Assembly: GCA_900556935.1 (NCBI GenBank)
Contig: USQL01000008.1
Span: 1 to 37,237 of the forward strand
Length of the DNA stretch: 37,237 nt
Direction: 5' to 3'
Source of the DNA: an uncultured Eubacteriales bacterium
GTDB taxonomy: Bacteria; Bacillota; Clostridia; Oscillospirales; Oscillospiraceae
Part shown: one piece after another, positions 23,596 through 32,228 of the stretch
Layout of the letters: each line of letters starts with the position of its first letter
How positions within the stretch are numbered: the first letter of the stretch is position 1
The notes under the pieces: model-generated
The model's input: the letters and a program-made list of their open reading frames with translations, nothing else
Told to the model about the DNA's origin: nothing
Databases searched by the model: none
Position numbers and translations under genes: made by a program

Positions 23596-24636
23596 TTAGT
23601 ACTTCACCCGCACCACGCAGGTGACGGTCTGACCGTCATACTTGGCGGTAATTTTGGCTACGCCTCTGCCCATGGCGGTGACGACACCGTTGCGGACCAT
23701 GGCGATGCTGGAATCGCTGGTGGACCAGGTTACATCCTCGGCCTTCAGGTCGCAGTCCAGCTCCAATGTGGTATAAACACCCAGACGGCCGAAGGTAATA
23801 TCGGTCTTTTTCAGCTTCAAGGTGGTATTTCCGGCGGAAGTGGCTTCCGTTGCTTCCTCGGTGGGTGCCTCTGTTGCCTCGGTGGTGGGCTGGGTCTCCT
23901 CGATGGCCACGGTAACGGGGCACTTAAGGGTCTGGTCGCCACAGGTAATGACCACGTTGGTAGTGCCGTTACCAACCGCCGTCAGGCAGCCGTCGGAATT
24001 GACGGTGACCACGCTCTCATCCTCCGAGCTGTAGCTCAGGGTGTCGGTGGTGTCCTCGGGGGTAACTACCACATGCAGCAGCCACATCTGACCGGCAGAG
24101 GTCAGGTTTTCCACGGCGCTGGGCATGGCAAGGCCGGTGCAGGGGACGGTGGGGGCCTCGGTGGTCTCGGTGGCCATGGTTTCGATGGTCTCCGCTACCA
24201 CGGTGGGAGAGGTGGTCTCCGTCTTACCCGCCGCCTTCTTCCCGGGCAGCAGGAACTTTACCGCCAGGAAGCCGGTGGCCAGCAGCACCAGGGCGATGAA
24301 AATCACCAGGACCACTACAAGGCCCGTATTGGTCTTCTGGGGCTCCTCGTCGTCGGGTGCGGAGGAATAGTAATCCGTGTCGTCATCCTCGGCGCTGACA
24401 GAGGCGGAGCGGTCCCTGTTGGCCTCGTCGAAGTCAAAAACCCGTCTGCCGGGCTTCTGCTTGCCGCTGTCGGCTTCCAGCTCCTTGGTGATATCCTCTA
24501 CATTGAAATTTTCCAATTCCGCAGGGTCCACCGCAGGCTCCGCCGCGGCCCCATCCGGCCGCCAGCCGCAGATTGGACAGCAGGGGGCCGTATCCTGAAA
24601 CGCGGTGCCGCAGACTTCACATGTGATCCGATTCAT
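23596..24636 (-). CDS. Zinc-ribbon membrane protein with two BIG2-type Ig-like domains
   Basis: The 346-residue protein begins with a four-Cys zinc ribbon (CEVCGTAFQDTAPCCPICG), then an acidic, Ser-rich cytoplasmic stretch with a basic patch (KQKPGRRVFDFDEANRD). A membrane helix (GLVVVLVIFIALVLLATGFL) follows at about 105-128. The outer part has Thr/Glu-rich linkers and two Ig-like BIG2 domains, ending in SDSSIAMVRNGVVTAMGRG and ITAKYDGQTVTCVVRV. The ATG has CAAGGAGGAATTACC. It is divergent from the kinase gene. I infer a membrane sensor or envelope adaptor; no function is known. Confidence 0.8.
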   Translation of the reverse strand: MNRITCEVCGTAFQDTAPCCPICGWRPDGAAAEPAVDPAELENFNVEDITKELEADSGKQKPGRRVFDFDEANRDRSASVSAEDDDTDYYSSAPDDEEPQKTNTGLVVVLVIFIALVLLATGFLAVKFLLPGKKAAGKTETTSPTVVAETIETMATETTEAPTVPCTGLAMPSAVENLTSAGQMWLLHVVVTPEDTTDTLSYSSEDESVVTVNSDGCLTAVGNGTTNVVITCGDQTLKCPVTVAIEETQPTTEATEAPTEEATEATSAGNTTLKLKKTDITFGRLGVYTTLELDCDLKAEDVTWSTSDSSIAMVRNGVVTAMGRGVAKITAKYDGQTVTCVVRVKY

Positions 24637-24720
24637 GGTAATTCCTCCTTGTGGGAGCTTGACTGCCATTTTTTCCCGCAGAATCGTCTCCCCCAGATAT
24701 ATTCTCTCTATTATTGACGA

Positions 24721-24749
24721 ATTATACCACCTTTCTTTTTAGAAAACAA
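24721..24749 (-). promoter_or_regulatory. Sigma-A promoter of the zinc-ribbon/Ig-like gene
   Basis: TTGTTT (24749-24744) and TATAAT (24726-24721) on the minus strand are 17 nt apart. Confidence 0.7.
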
Positions 24750-24791
24750 GAGCCTATGTGTAAATATTCTACAAACCAGTGCAGGAATTTT

Positions 24792-24818
24792 AAGAATCCT
24801 CAGGAAGATTCTTCTTTT
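24792..24818 (+). terminator. Small hairpin with T-run upstream of the kinase promoter
   Basis: AAGAATC and GATTCTT enclose an 8-nt loop and are followed by CTTTTT. It lies before the kinase promoter and is not linked to a visible upstream gene on that strand. It may insulate the kinase gene. Confidence 0.4.
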
Positions 24819-24842
24819 TACAGTTCGCACGCAAAAAGAATA

Positions 24843-24871
24843 TTGATTTTTCGTCAGTTTTATCTTATGAT
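24843..24871 (+). promoter_or_regulatory. Sigma-A promoter of the kinase gene
   Basis: TTGATT at 24843-24848 and TATGAT at 24866-24871 are 17 nt apart. The ATG is 25 nt downstream with TAAGGAGG. Confidence 0.7.
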
Positions 24872-24895
24872 AGATGGGTTAAGGAGGCGAATTTT

Positions 24896-27800
24896 ATGTC
24901 TGAATCCAATTTGGTATCTCCTCTTCTGGATGGTTTTGCCCTGGGCGCGCCCATGAGCAACCGTCCCGGCGTGTGCTGCTGCCCCGCCATGAAAGAGGGG
25001 TCCGATCAAAAATATATTGTCAAGATCCTGTCCGTTCCCCCCTCCCAGACCCAGCTGGACGCGCTTCTGGTGACGGGAGCGTACAAGGACCCCGCCGCCG
25101 CCCTGGACTACTTCCGCCAGCAGGCGGACGATGCCGCGGCAGAGGCGGAATTTCTGCAGAGCATGGCAGCGCTGGACGGCTTCCAGGCCTATGACGGCTG
25201 GCAGGTAACCCCCATGAAGAAAAACCGGCTGGGTTACCATGTCTATCTCGTGAGCAAGTATTCCAGAACCCTGGAAAAGAATCTGCGCCGAACCGCCATC
25301 ACCCACCTGCAGGCGGTAAACATGGCCCTGGACCTGTGCGGGGCACTGTCCCTGTGCCGTCGGGCCGGGCACCTGTATGTGGACTTAAAGCCCACAAACG
25401 TGGTGCTGGACGAAACCGGCCACTACCGCATCGCGGACCTGGGCTTTGTCTCCACCCGGTTTTTGAGCTATACCTCCATGCCGGAGAAGTATTTAAGCCC
25501 CTACAGCGCCCCGGAGACCCAGGACCCCATGGCGACCCTGAACCAGACGGTGGATACATACGCCTTAGGGCTGATTCTCTACCGAATCTACAACGGTGGC
25601 AAGCTCCCCGAGCTTCCGGAGGACCCCCAGCAGCCCCTGGAGGCACCCGCCTATGCCGACGAGGCCATGACGGCCATCATCCTCAAAGCCCTGTCCCCCG
25701 CCCCGGAGGACCGCTATCAGGACCCCGCGGACTTTGGGAAAGCCCTGGCAGACTACCTGCAGACCGCCGCCCCCACAGACGAGCCCATCGCCCCGCCGGT
25801 TCCCGAGGCTCCCCAGGCACCTGTTAAGGAGTCGGAGGACACGGCTGCCGACACAGCGGAAGCCACATCCGCCCCGGTGGAGACAGTGGTGGAAGCAGCG
25901 CCCCAGGAGCCCGTACCCACCGCTTCCGCGCCGGAAAGCGGTGCGGAGGACGACACGTTCCGGATTTCCGATTTTACCGACCCGCTGACGGATGTTACCG
26001 ATTTTACGGAGACGGAAGAGACCCTTTCGGCGCTGGATGACATTCTTCCCGGCAGCTTTGACGTGGTGCCGGAGGCTGCCGCATCCCAGGCATCCGTTTC
26101 CGACTCCACCATCCGCATGGACTTCCCGGAAGGCAGTGCTTCCCAGCCCGACGAAAGTGTGCTGAACCAGGGCACCGTCCGCTTCTCCCCTGCCGGTGCC
26201 GCCGTGCAAGAGCCGGAGGACGACGTGGTGTTCCCGGTCATCACCCCCAAAACCGAGGACAGCTTCGACCTGGACAGCGAGCTGGACTCCGTAAAGGACC
26301 TGCTGAAAACCCCGAAATACCCCGAAATGAAGCCCCATCCCGTCCGCAAGCCCGTCATGCAGAACGTGACCCCCGTGGACGTGGAGAAAAACCGGCGTGG
26401 GAAAGCACCCCTGGTGATCACTCTGCTGCTGGTGCTGGCCGTGGGTGTCGGATTCTTCTTCAACTGGTTCTATCGGAATTTCTACCTGCTCACCGTCACC
26501 AGCATTTCCGTCACCGGCACCCAGGATGAGATGACCGTCACCCTGAACACCGATGCCGCCGACAGTCTGCTGACCGTCTCCTGCACGGATGCCTACGGCA
26601 ACACCATGACCTCCCCGGTCTCCGGCGGAAAAGCCGTATTTACCGGTTTGAGCCCCAATGCGCTATACAATGTGCTGGTCAATGTAGACGGGCTGCACAA
26701 GCTCACCGGGCAGATTTCCGACGTATTCACCACCGAGGGGCAGACGGAAATCGTCTCCCTCACCGCCGTCACCGGTCAGGAGGAGGGCAGCGTCCTTCTG
26801 AGCCTGACCATCTCCGGCCACGAGCCCGAGGGCTGGATTGCCTCCGCCGCCTGCGAGGGCGAGGACAATGTGATGCAGAACTTCACCGGTCACTCCGTCA
26901 CCCTGAAGGGCCTGCGGGTAGGCAAGGAATACACCATCCGCATCACCACCTCCGACAATTCCCAGCTGGCCGGGCAGACCAGCATAAAATACACCGTCCT
27001 GAGCCTGATTTCCGCCAGCAATCTGGATGTAATTTCCCGGCTGGACGGAGACCTGACCATCGGCTGGGACGGCCCCGCCACCCCGGTAGCGAGTTGGACC
27101 GTTCGGTGCTACTCTGACGACTACGACGAAACCCAGACCGTCACCGGAACCATCGCCACCTTCCGGGGCACCAGCAACGACAAGGCCTATACCATCGAGG
27201 TCACCCCCGCCGGTATGACCCAGCCCACCCGGCTGAATATCTCCGCCAACCCCATCACCATCACCGCCTTTGATGTGACGGAAAACGATGAGGGCGGCTT
27301 GGATGTCAGCTGGAGCTTTGACGGAAAGGCCCCCGCCGACGGCTGGCTGCTGATGTACGCCATGGGCAGCTCCACCTCCTCCAGCGTCATCAAGTGCAGC
27401 GAAGCCAAGGGCACCATTGCCCCGAAAGTCCCCGGGACCACCTACAATCTGACACTGCAGCTGACAGACGACACCTCCATTTTCGGCGGCACCCAGAGCT
27501 ACACCACCGCCGCCCCGGAAGGCTTCTCCACCCAGGGGCTCTCCGCGGATAAAATCACCTCCAAGCTGCTGAAAACCCCCGGCACTTCCTGGCTGGCGGA
27601 CAATGTCAAATCGGAGGACTATACCAATTCCTTCCGGTCCGGGGACAACCTCTCCATGGTGCTGGAGGCCACCGTCAAGTTCTATGTCCAGCATGAGGAT
27701 ATCAGCGTCATGTATGTCTATCGGGACAGCGACGGCAACCCCATTCCAAGCCTGATTTCCACAGAGACTCTGGACTGGTACGACCTGTTCTTTGACGGCA

Positions 27801-27916
27801 ACTACCAGCTGGGCGAACTGGACCTGCCCAAGGCCCCTACCGAGGCCGGAAGCTACTCCATCACCGTCTACTTCAACGGCTCCCCCGTGGCAAGCAACAA
27901 TTTCACCATTTCCTGA
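24896..27916 (+). CDS. Membrane-anchored Ser/Thr protein kinase with Fn3-like ectodomain
   Basis: The protein has 1006 residues. Residues about 10-285 form an Hanks-type kinase: Lys43 in KYIVKIL, catalytic YVDLKPTNV (Asp163, Lys165, Asn168), metal-binding Asp181 in ADLGF and the SAPE motif near 204-207. The Gly-rich loop is not recognisable; that region is Cys-rich (GVCCCP). A long Pro/Glu/Ala-rich disordered segment with Thr sites follows to about 500. One membrane helix (LVITLLLVLAVGVGFFFNWF) spans about 505-526. The outer part (about 530-1006) has several Fn3/Ig-like beta repeats instead of PASTA domains. It should sense something outside and phosphorylate cytoplasmic targets. Activity is likely because the key residues are kept, but a pseudokinase cannot be excluded. 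Confidence 0.85.
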   Translation: MSESNLVSPLLDGFALGAPMSNRPGVCCCPAMKEGSDQKYIVKILSVPPSQTQLDALLVTGAYKDPAAALDYFRQQADDAAAEAEFLQSMAALDGFQAYDGWQVTPMKKNRLGYHVYLVSKYSRTLEKNLRRTAITHLQAVNMALDLCGALSLCRRAGHLYVDLKPTNVVLDETGHYRIADLGFVSTRFLSYTSMPEKYLSPYSAPETQDPMATLNQTVDTYALGLILYRIYNGGKLPELPEDPQQPLEAPAYADEAMTAIILKALSPAPEDRYQDPADFGKALADYLQTAAPTDEPIAPPVPEAPQAPVKESEDTAADTAEATSAPVETVVEAAPQEPVPTASAPESGAEDDTFRISDFTDPLTDVTDFTETEETLSALDDILPGSFDVVPEAAASQASVSDSTIRMDFPEGSASQPDESVLNQGTVRFSPAGAAVQEPEDDVVFPVITPKTEDSFDLDSELDSVKDLLKTPKYPEMKPHPVRKPVMQNVTPVDVEKNRRGKAPLVITLLLVLAVGVGFFFNWFYRNFYLLTVTSISVTGTQDEMTVTLNTDAADSLLTVSCTDAYGNTMTSPVSGGKAVFTGLSPNALYNVLVNVDGLHKLTGQISDVFTTEGQTEIVSLTAVTGQEEGSVLLSLTISGHEPEGWIASAACEGEDNVMQNFTGHSVTLKGLRVGKEYTIRITTSDNSQLAGQTSIKYTVLSLISASNLDVISRLDGDLTIGWDGPATPVASWTVRCYSDDYDETQTVTGTIATFRGTSNDKAYTIEVTPAGMTQPTRLNISANPITITAFDVTENDEGGLDVSWSFDGKAPADGWLLMYAMGSSTSSSVIKCSEAKGTIAPKVPGTTYNLTLQLTDDTSIFGGTQSYTTAAPEGFSTQGLSADKITSKLLKTPGTSWLADNVKSEDYTNSFRSGDNLSMVLEATVKFYVQHEDISVMYVYRDSDGNPIPSLISTETLDWYDLFFDGNYQLGELDLPKAPTEAGSYSITVYFNGSPVASNNFTIS

Positions 27917-27924
27917 TAAACAGC

Positions 27925-27974
27925 AAGCCCCCACAGAGGATATCAAGGCCTGATACCCTTTGCGGGGGCTTTTC
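27925..27974. terminator. Shared terminator between the kinase gene and sigK
   Basis: AAGCCCCC and GGGGGCTT, with an inner GATATCA/TGATAcC pair, form a two-part stem followed by TTCTC on the plus strand and by a T-poor stretch on the other. The two genes converge on it. Confidence 0.7.
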
Positions 27975-27975
27975 T

Positions 27976-28650
27976 CTATTCCAGCGCCTGCCGCAGCTTG
28001 CCCAGCGCTCTTTTTTCAATGCGGGAAATATAGCTCCTGCTGATGCCCAGCTTTTCCGCCACCTGCCGCTGCCGCAGCGGCACGCCGCCACCCAGCCCAT
28101 AGCGCAGCACCACAACCTGCCGCTCCTGCTCTGTCAGGCATCGCTCCACCGCCCGCCGCAAAAGTCCAACCGCCTCCCGCCCGCTGACCTCCTCCAAAAG
28201 GTCGCAGTCCTCCGATATCACATCCATCAGCGCCAAAGGTGCCCCATCCGCCCCGGTCTCAATATAGTCGGACAGAGAAACATCCTGCGCGCTTTTCCTC
28301 TGGGAGCGGAAGTACATCAAAATCTCATTTTCCACACACCGCGCCGCATAGGTCGCAAGCCTGGCCCCCTTGGAAGCGTCAAAGGTGGTAATGCCCTTGA
28401 TAAGCCCAATGGTGCCAATGGAAATCAAATCCTCCTGGTCGGAGGTTTGGGCGTAGTACTTTTTCATCACGTGCGCTACGAGCCTTAGATTTCGCTCCAC
28501 CAGAATATTTCTGGCCTCCATATCTCCCTGGGAGGAGCGTTCTAAGTAGTACCGTTCCTCCTCGGCACTCAATGGCTTTGGAAAGCTGCCGGAGTGGAGC
28601 TGTAGGGAGTAAAACAGGCCGCTGAGCAGCAGCCAGACGCTTGCAAACAT
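27976..28650 (-). CDS. sigK: RNA polymerase sporulation sigma factor SigK, uninterrupted
   Basis: The 224-residue protein directs late mother-cell gene expression in sporulation. The N-terminus is a hydrophobic pro-sequence (MFASVWLLLSGLFYSLQ) followed by FPKPLSAEEERYYL. Region 2 has NLRLVAHVMKKYY, EDLISIGTIGLIKGI and ARLATYAARCVENEILMYF. Region 4 ends in RQRQVAEKLGISRSYISRIE. The codons at Asn108-Glu109 contain AATGA, the sequence at which skin splits sigK in B. subtilis; here the gene is continuous. A second, 3'-only copy lies at 36743-37096 (105 of 117 residues identical). Confidence 0.95.
   Translation of the reverse strand: MFASVWLLLSGLFYSLQLHSGSFPKPLSAEEERYYLERSSQGDMEARNILVERNLRLVAHVMKKYYAQTSDQEDLISIGTIGLIKGITTFDASKGARLATYAARCVENEILMYFRSQRKSAQDVSLSDYIETGADGAPLALMDVISEDCDLLEEVSGREAVGLLRRAVERCLTEQERQVVVLRYGLGGGVPLRQRQVAEKLGISRSYISRIEKRALGKLRQALE
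28325..28329 (-). other. Unsplit AATGA site in sigK (possible attB)
   Basis: AATGA occurs in the context GTGGAAAATGAGATT at codons 107-110, the position of the skin junction in B. subtilis sigK. No element is inserted. Confidence 0.5.
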
Positions 28651-28657
28651 ACATCTT
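28643..28657. repeat. Left copy of a 15-nt near-direct repeat flanking the carbohydrate island
   Basis: GCAAACATACATCTT spans the sigK start codon. A copy with one change (GCAAACATCCATCTT) lies at 36682-36696 in the same orientation, beyond the far end of the island. Confidence 0.45.
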
Positions 28658-28822
28658 CACCTCAGCACTACCCTATTCTCCATTTCCCACGGATATTCCG
28701 ACGGGGACAGGCCAAATTCTCTGTATCCTCCGTTTTTGAATTGCCCCACCGGCCAGGAACCTGCACGACAGGATACAGACTTTGAAAACGGTATATTGAA
28801 TCTATCGGGTTCTGGGTCTATG

Positions 28823-28863
28823 AAAAACCGCCACCCCGATTTACGGTCGGGACGGCGGTTTTT
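28823..28863 (+). terminator. Stand-alone terminator at the island's left edge
   Basis: AAACCGCC and GGCGGTTT with inner CCCGA/TCGGG enclose a short loop, followed by TTTTTG. It would block read-through into tetR from the left. Confidence 0.65.
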
Positions 28864-29031
28864 GTGTGCGCATGGGTTTTCAGATATTGTTCCGCATTCT
28901 AATGAGGGGCATACCCTATGCTTGATCCTTGCTGGGCAATAATGAGATTGATGGGTCAGTAGAATTGGCGTAAGTATGAAGCATATCCGCATCCGCAAAA
29001 AATCTTTCTATTATTTGATTTTCGAAAACAG

Positions 29032-29060
29032 TTGCAAAAAAAACGCTGTAATGATATTCT
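29032..29060 (+). promoter_or_regulatory. Sigma-A-like promoter of the tetR gene
   Basis: TTGCAA at 29032-29037 and TATTCT at 29055-29060 are 17 nt apart. Confidence 0.5.
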
Positions 29061-29132
29061 AATAAAAAGCAACGATACAATCAGGAATAGAGCGATTGCT
29101 TGATTATTTTGGGAGAGAGGGGATGTTTTCAT

Positions 29133-29777
29133 TTGAACGAAAACAAAATGGCTATAAAAAAGCAAACTGTCATTGAAGTTGCTGAGGAACTATTCTTGAC
29201 ACAAGGGCTGGTCGCAACAGAAATGAAAGAAATTGCTGAACGCGCTTTGATCAGCCGCAGCACCCTATACAGAATGTTTGATTCACGGGAATCTTTGGCT
29301 TTTTATGTAGCCGATAAGTGTCTACATGAACTCTTTGACATTAAACCTCTAGATACTTACGGAGTTAACAAAACAGGATTTGAAATACTCTGTGCCTACA
29401 CCAATGATTTAGTCGGTATTATGGTGGAAAAGAGGCGCTATTTAAAATTTCTTAGTGAATTTGACCACCTGTTTATGGGCGATTATCCAGATACTCCGGA
29501 AGCACGCAAGTTTATAGAATTCAATCAGCAGCGCCATGATCGCAAAATGCTGATGGACATTTTGTCCATCGGTGTAAAAGACGGAAGTATTCGAAATGAC
29601 ATCGACATCAACATGCTGGAACTCGCAATTGGCAATACCCTTCTTGGCGTTGCGCAGCGCATTGTCGTTCGAGAAGAAAACTACCTGCAGGAGTATGGTT
29701 ACGGTCAAGAAATACTGTATGCTGTTATTGAATTGATATTAAACGGCGTGTGCGCTTCGTATACATCGGCACCCTGA
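29133..29777 (+). CDS. TetR-family transcriptional regulator
   Basis: The protein has 214 residues from the TTG at 29133, which has GGGAGAGAGGGG 10 nt upstream; an ATG at 29148 lies too far from that site. The helix-turn-helix is at about 28-47 (TEMKEIAERALISRSTLYRM, then FDSRESL). The ligand-binding C-terminal domain is not specific enough to name a ligand. It lies just before the sugar ABC operon in the same direction. Two palindromic operators overlap that operon's promoter, so it is very probably its repressor, released by a sugar or sugar phosphate. Use of a TetR rather than a LacI or ROK repressor for such an operon is less usual. Lower GC than the sigK side. Confidence 0.88.
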   Translation: MNENKMAIKKQTVIEVAEELFLTQGLVATEMKEIAERALISRSTLYRMFDSRESLAFYVADKCLHELFDIKPLDTYGVNKTGFEILCAYTNDLVGIMVEKRRYLKFLSEFDHLFMGDYPDTPEARKFIEFNQQRHDRKMLMDILSIGVKDGSIRNDIDINMLELAIGNTLLGVAQRIVVREENYLQEYGYGQEILYAVIELILNGVCASYTSAP

Positions 29778-29852
29778 TTTGATTATTATACAAAAAAGCA
29801 TTCTTCTTTTTAGTAGTAATTTACAAAAAATAATGTTCGCGCAAAATGAATA

Positions 29853-29881
29853 TTGACACACATGTCTCATTGTGATAAGTT
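29853..29881 (+). promoter_or_regulatory. Promoter of the carbohydrate operon
   Basis: TTGACA at 29853-29858 is followed at 17 nt by TAAGTT (or at 16 nt by ATAAGT). The -10 is weak, but the -35 is perfect and lies inside operator 1. Confidence 0.55.
29854..29869. promoter_or_regulatory. Operator 1, predicted TetR site
   Basis: TGACACACATGTCTCA is a 16-nt near-palindrome (half-site TGA[C/G]ACA). It covers the -35 box and part of the spacer. It is almost the reverse complement of operator 2 (15 of 16 positions). Confidence 0.65.
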
Positions 29882-29892
29882 TAATTCAGAAA

Positions 29893-29908
29893 TGAGACAC
29901 GTGTGTCA
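29893..29908. promoter_or_regulatory. Operator 2, predicted TetR site
   Basis: TGAGACACGTGTGTCA lies just after the expected start of transcription, 39 nt centre to centre from operator 1. A further half-site TGTCTCA follows at 29921-29927. Confidence 0.65.
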
Positions 29909-29960
29909 TTTTTATAACGATGTCTCATAAAAGTTTGTAAGTATCAAGGAGGCACAAATT

Positions 29961-31241
29961 ATGAAAAAGCTCACAAGTACATTGCTCGCGGTATGTATGC
30001 TGATTCTGATGCTGTCTGGCTGTCAGTCGTCCACTAAGGCCACCACAGCAGCCACAGATGATACCATCACGCTGACCTATTGGGATGGATGGGCAGATGC
30101 CGGAACGGAGCCCACTGCGGCTGCGGTATCCTATGCACTTGCCGAATGGGAGAAGGAACACCCCAACGTCAAAATCGTTGTTGATCACACAACATCAACT
30201 TCCGGCTCGTACAAAACCAAGATCAAGACGGCACTGTCCTCCGGAGAAGCACCTGATGTATTCCTAATGAGTAAGGGCGCTTTCGCACAGCCTTATATTG
30301 ATGCCGGAAAGCTGCTGGAACTGAATACTTATCTGGATGGTAAGCTGGACAACTTGAATGATGGCGTTATCGAAACCGCCTCTGTTGACGGCAAAATCTA
30401 TGGTGTTCCTTTCAATATGCACGTAAACGGCATTTACTGTAACACCGAACTGTTTGAAAAATATAACATTGACTATCCCACCACTTGGGATGAAATGATT
30501 GATGTATGCCAAAAATTTAGCGAGCAGGGTGTAACTGCTATTGCAATGGGCAATAAAGAGCTGTGGCAGGCTATTCAGCTATTCGAGCCGATGATGCTAA
30601 GTGAAGGCGGCTACGACTACTGTATGAAGACCATCAACAGGGAAGCTTCTTTTGACAGTGAGGTCACCGTCAAAGCTGCCAGTATTTTGCTGGAATTGGC
30701 AAAGACCGGTTCCTTCTCTAAGGGCGTGTCTGGTCTGACCTTCACTGAAGGCGCTGCTGAATTTGCTCAGGGAACTGCCGCAATGGCTATTTGCGGTACC
30801 TGGGGACTGGCAACATATGAAGACGAATCTGCAGCAGTAAAAGGAAAGGTTAAAATCATCCGCTTCCCCAGCAATGAAAATACCGCAGAAGTCGTTATGC
30901 AAGCAGGTCCTTATGAGTACTTTGCAGTCAATCCTAATTGTGAGCACCCCAAAGAAGCAGCCGATTTTGTTTTGTTCATGAGCCAAAAGATTTCTGCCTA
31001 CTGCTTTGAAAACGGCTTAGGCTTATCCGTTTGGAAGCTGGATAACGTTCAGACCAACAGCGAGCTCTTCCAGCAGGCTCTTGACGAGGCTTCTGCCGCA
31101 ACCAAGTTCATGTCTGGTTGGGACTTCTTCTTTGACAGTGATGTGGCAGTGGATTATATGAACCTGGTCTCCATGCTGATGCTCAATCAAACTACTGCCG
31201 AAGAATTTGCAGCACAGCTGCAGCAGATCAATACAAAGTAA
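29961..31241 (+). CDS. ABC transporter sugar-binding lipoprotein (CUT1 type)
   Basis: The 426-residue protein is a family 1 solute-binding protein. The lipoprotein signal ends in LMLSGC with Cys21 as the anchor. Features of the family are TLTYWDGWAD near the start, SSGEAPDVFLMSKG, DGKIYGVPFNMHVNGIYCN and FAQGTAAMAICGTWGLATY. It captures a sugar or oligosaccharide outside the membrane and delivers it to the two permeases that follow. The ATG has CAAGGAGGC. It is the first gene after the operator region. The substrate cannot be read from the sequence; the enzymes downstream point to a beta-glycoside or a furanoside. Confidence 0.93.
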   Translation: MKKLTSTLLAVCMLILMLSGCQSSTKATTAATDDTITLTYWDGWADAGTEPTAAAVSYALAEWEKEHPNVKIVVDHTTSTSGSYKTKIKTALSSGEAPDVFLMSKGAFAQPYIDAGKLLELNTYLDGKLDNLNDGVIETASVDGKIYGVPFNMHVNGIYCNTELFEKYNIDYPTTWDEMIDVCQKFSEQGVTAIAMGNKELWQAIQLFEPMMLSEGGYDYCMKTINREASFDSEVTVKAASILLELAKTGSFSKGVSGLTFTEGAAEFAQGTAAMAICGTWGLATYEDESAAVKGKVKIIRFPSNENTAEVVMQAGPYEYFAVNPNCEHPKEAADFVLFMSQKISAYCFENGLGLSVWKLDNVQTNSELFQQALDEASAATKFMSGWDFFFDSDVAVDYMNLVSMLMLNQTTAEEFAAQLQQINTK

Positions 31242-31295
31242 TGTAGTTCACGGTTGCAACTGAACGGCACGGACAGAAAGGAAAGAAGTGATACA

Positions 31296-32228
31296 ATGAG
31301 AAAAGTCATGTCCGACAAACGGGCCATCGCAGTCTTCATTTTACCGGCGTTGCTTGTATACACGATTTTTGCGATATACCCGGTTATTATGTCTGGATAT
31401 TACAGCCTGTTAGACTGGAATGGCGTCGGTGATGCAAAGTATATCGGTTTTCAAAACTATGTGAAACTCTTTGTTGGTAACAAAGATGGTTTTGTTGATG
31501 CGTTACTCAATTCGTTTATTCTGGCTTTTTTGTCCGTGTTCGTCCAGTTGACACTATCTTTGATTCTGGCTCTGGCAATCACCCATCCGAAGGTCAGGAA
31601 ACAGGAGAAATTCTATCGCACAGTCTTTTTCCTGCCGGCAATTGTATCAACGGTAATTATCGCCGAATTGTGGAAAAAAATCTACCATCCCTCTTATGGT
31701 TTGCTGAACAGTTTCCTGGCCCTCATCGGGCTGGGAAGCTGGCAGCGGGAATGGCTGGGAGATACGAACACAGCCCTGATGGCCGTATTTATCCCCATAG
31801 TTTGGCAGTATATCGGTAACCATATGCTTATGATGTATTCCGCAATTACAGGTGTACCGGATGAATTATTGGAAGCAGCAAGTCTTGATGGCGCTTCTTA
31901 TCTGCAAAGATGTATTTGGGTGACCATACCGATGATAAAAGACATGATCATTGTTTGCGTGACATTTGCCATCGTTGGCTCGCTGAAAGTGTTTGACCTG
32001 GTATATGTTATGACAAACGGCGGTCCGCTTCATGCGACAGAAGTTCCTGGAACATTGATGTATACCAGTATCTTTATGAAGAATCAGTACGGATATGGCA
32101 GCGCCATTGCGGTGTTTATTGTCCTTGAATGCATCATCTTCACCCTGATATCCCGCTGGTTTTTACAGAAAGCATTTGGGAATGATTCAGCAACCGTTGA
32201 TAGTCATCGAGGAGGGAAAACAGAATGA
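31296..32228 (+). CDS. Carbohydrate ABC permease, MalF/UgpA type
   Basis: The 310-residue protein has six hydrophobic helices and the EAA loop ELLEAASLDGASYLQRCIWV followed by TIPMIKD, the contact point for the ATPase. The ATG at 31296 has AAGGAAAGAAG; an earlier in-frame start at 31254 lacks a site. It overlaps the next permease by 4 nt (ATGA). It forms the heterodimeric channel with that protein. Confidence 0.92.
   Translation: MRKVMSDKRAIAVFILPALLVYTIFAIYPVIMSGYYSLLDWNGVGDAKYIGFQNYVKLFVGNKDGFVDALLNSFILAFLSVFVQLTLSLILALAITHPKVRKQEKFYRTVFFLPAIVSTVIIAELWKKIYHPSYGLLNSFLALIGLGSWQREWLGDTNTALMAVFIPIVWQYIGNHMLMMYSAITGVPDELLEAASLDGASYLQRCIWVTIPMIKDMIIVCVTFAIVGSLKVFDLVYVMTNGGPLHATEVPGTLMYTSIFMKNQYGYGSAIAVFIVLECIIFTLISRWFLQKAFGNDSATVDSHRGGKTE

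Larger units (their letters stand above)
28651..29132. other. Junction region between sigK and the lower-GC island
   Basis: No intact gene is supported in these 482 nt. A minus-strand frame ends in GYREFGLSPSEYPWEMENR, which faintly recalls an AraC C-terminus, but it has no supported start. A strong hairpin with T-run lies at 28823-28863. Base composition drops to AT-rich from about 28960. A possible weak operator-like match (TGAGATTGATGGGTCA, 28942-28957) precedes the tetR promoter. Confidence 0.4.

Noticed and set aside
26663..27946. 427-codon minus-strand ORF opposite the kinase ectodomain
   Set aside because: It is Gly/Val-rich shadow sequence, and the plus strand continues the kinase protein without a break.
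28657..28998. 113-codon minus-strand ORF upstream of sigK as an AraC gene
   Set aside because: Only a short C-terminal resemblance (FGLSPSEY) is seen, with no helix-turn-helix and no supported start. It is kept as a note on the junction region.
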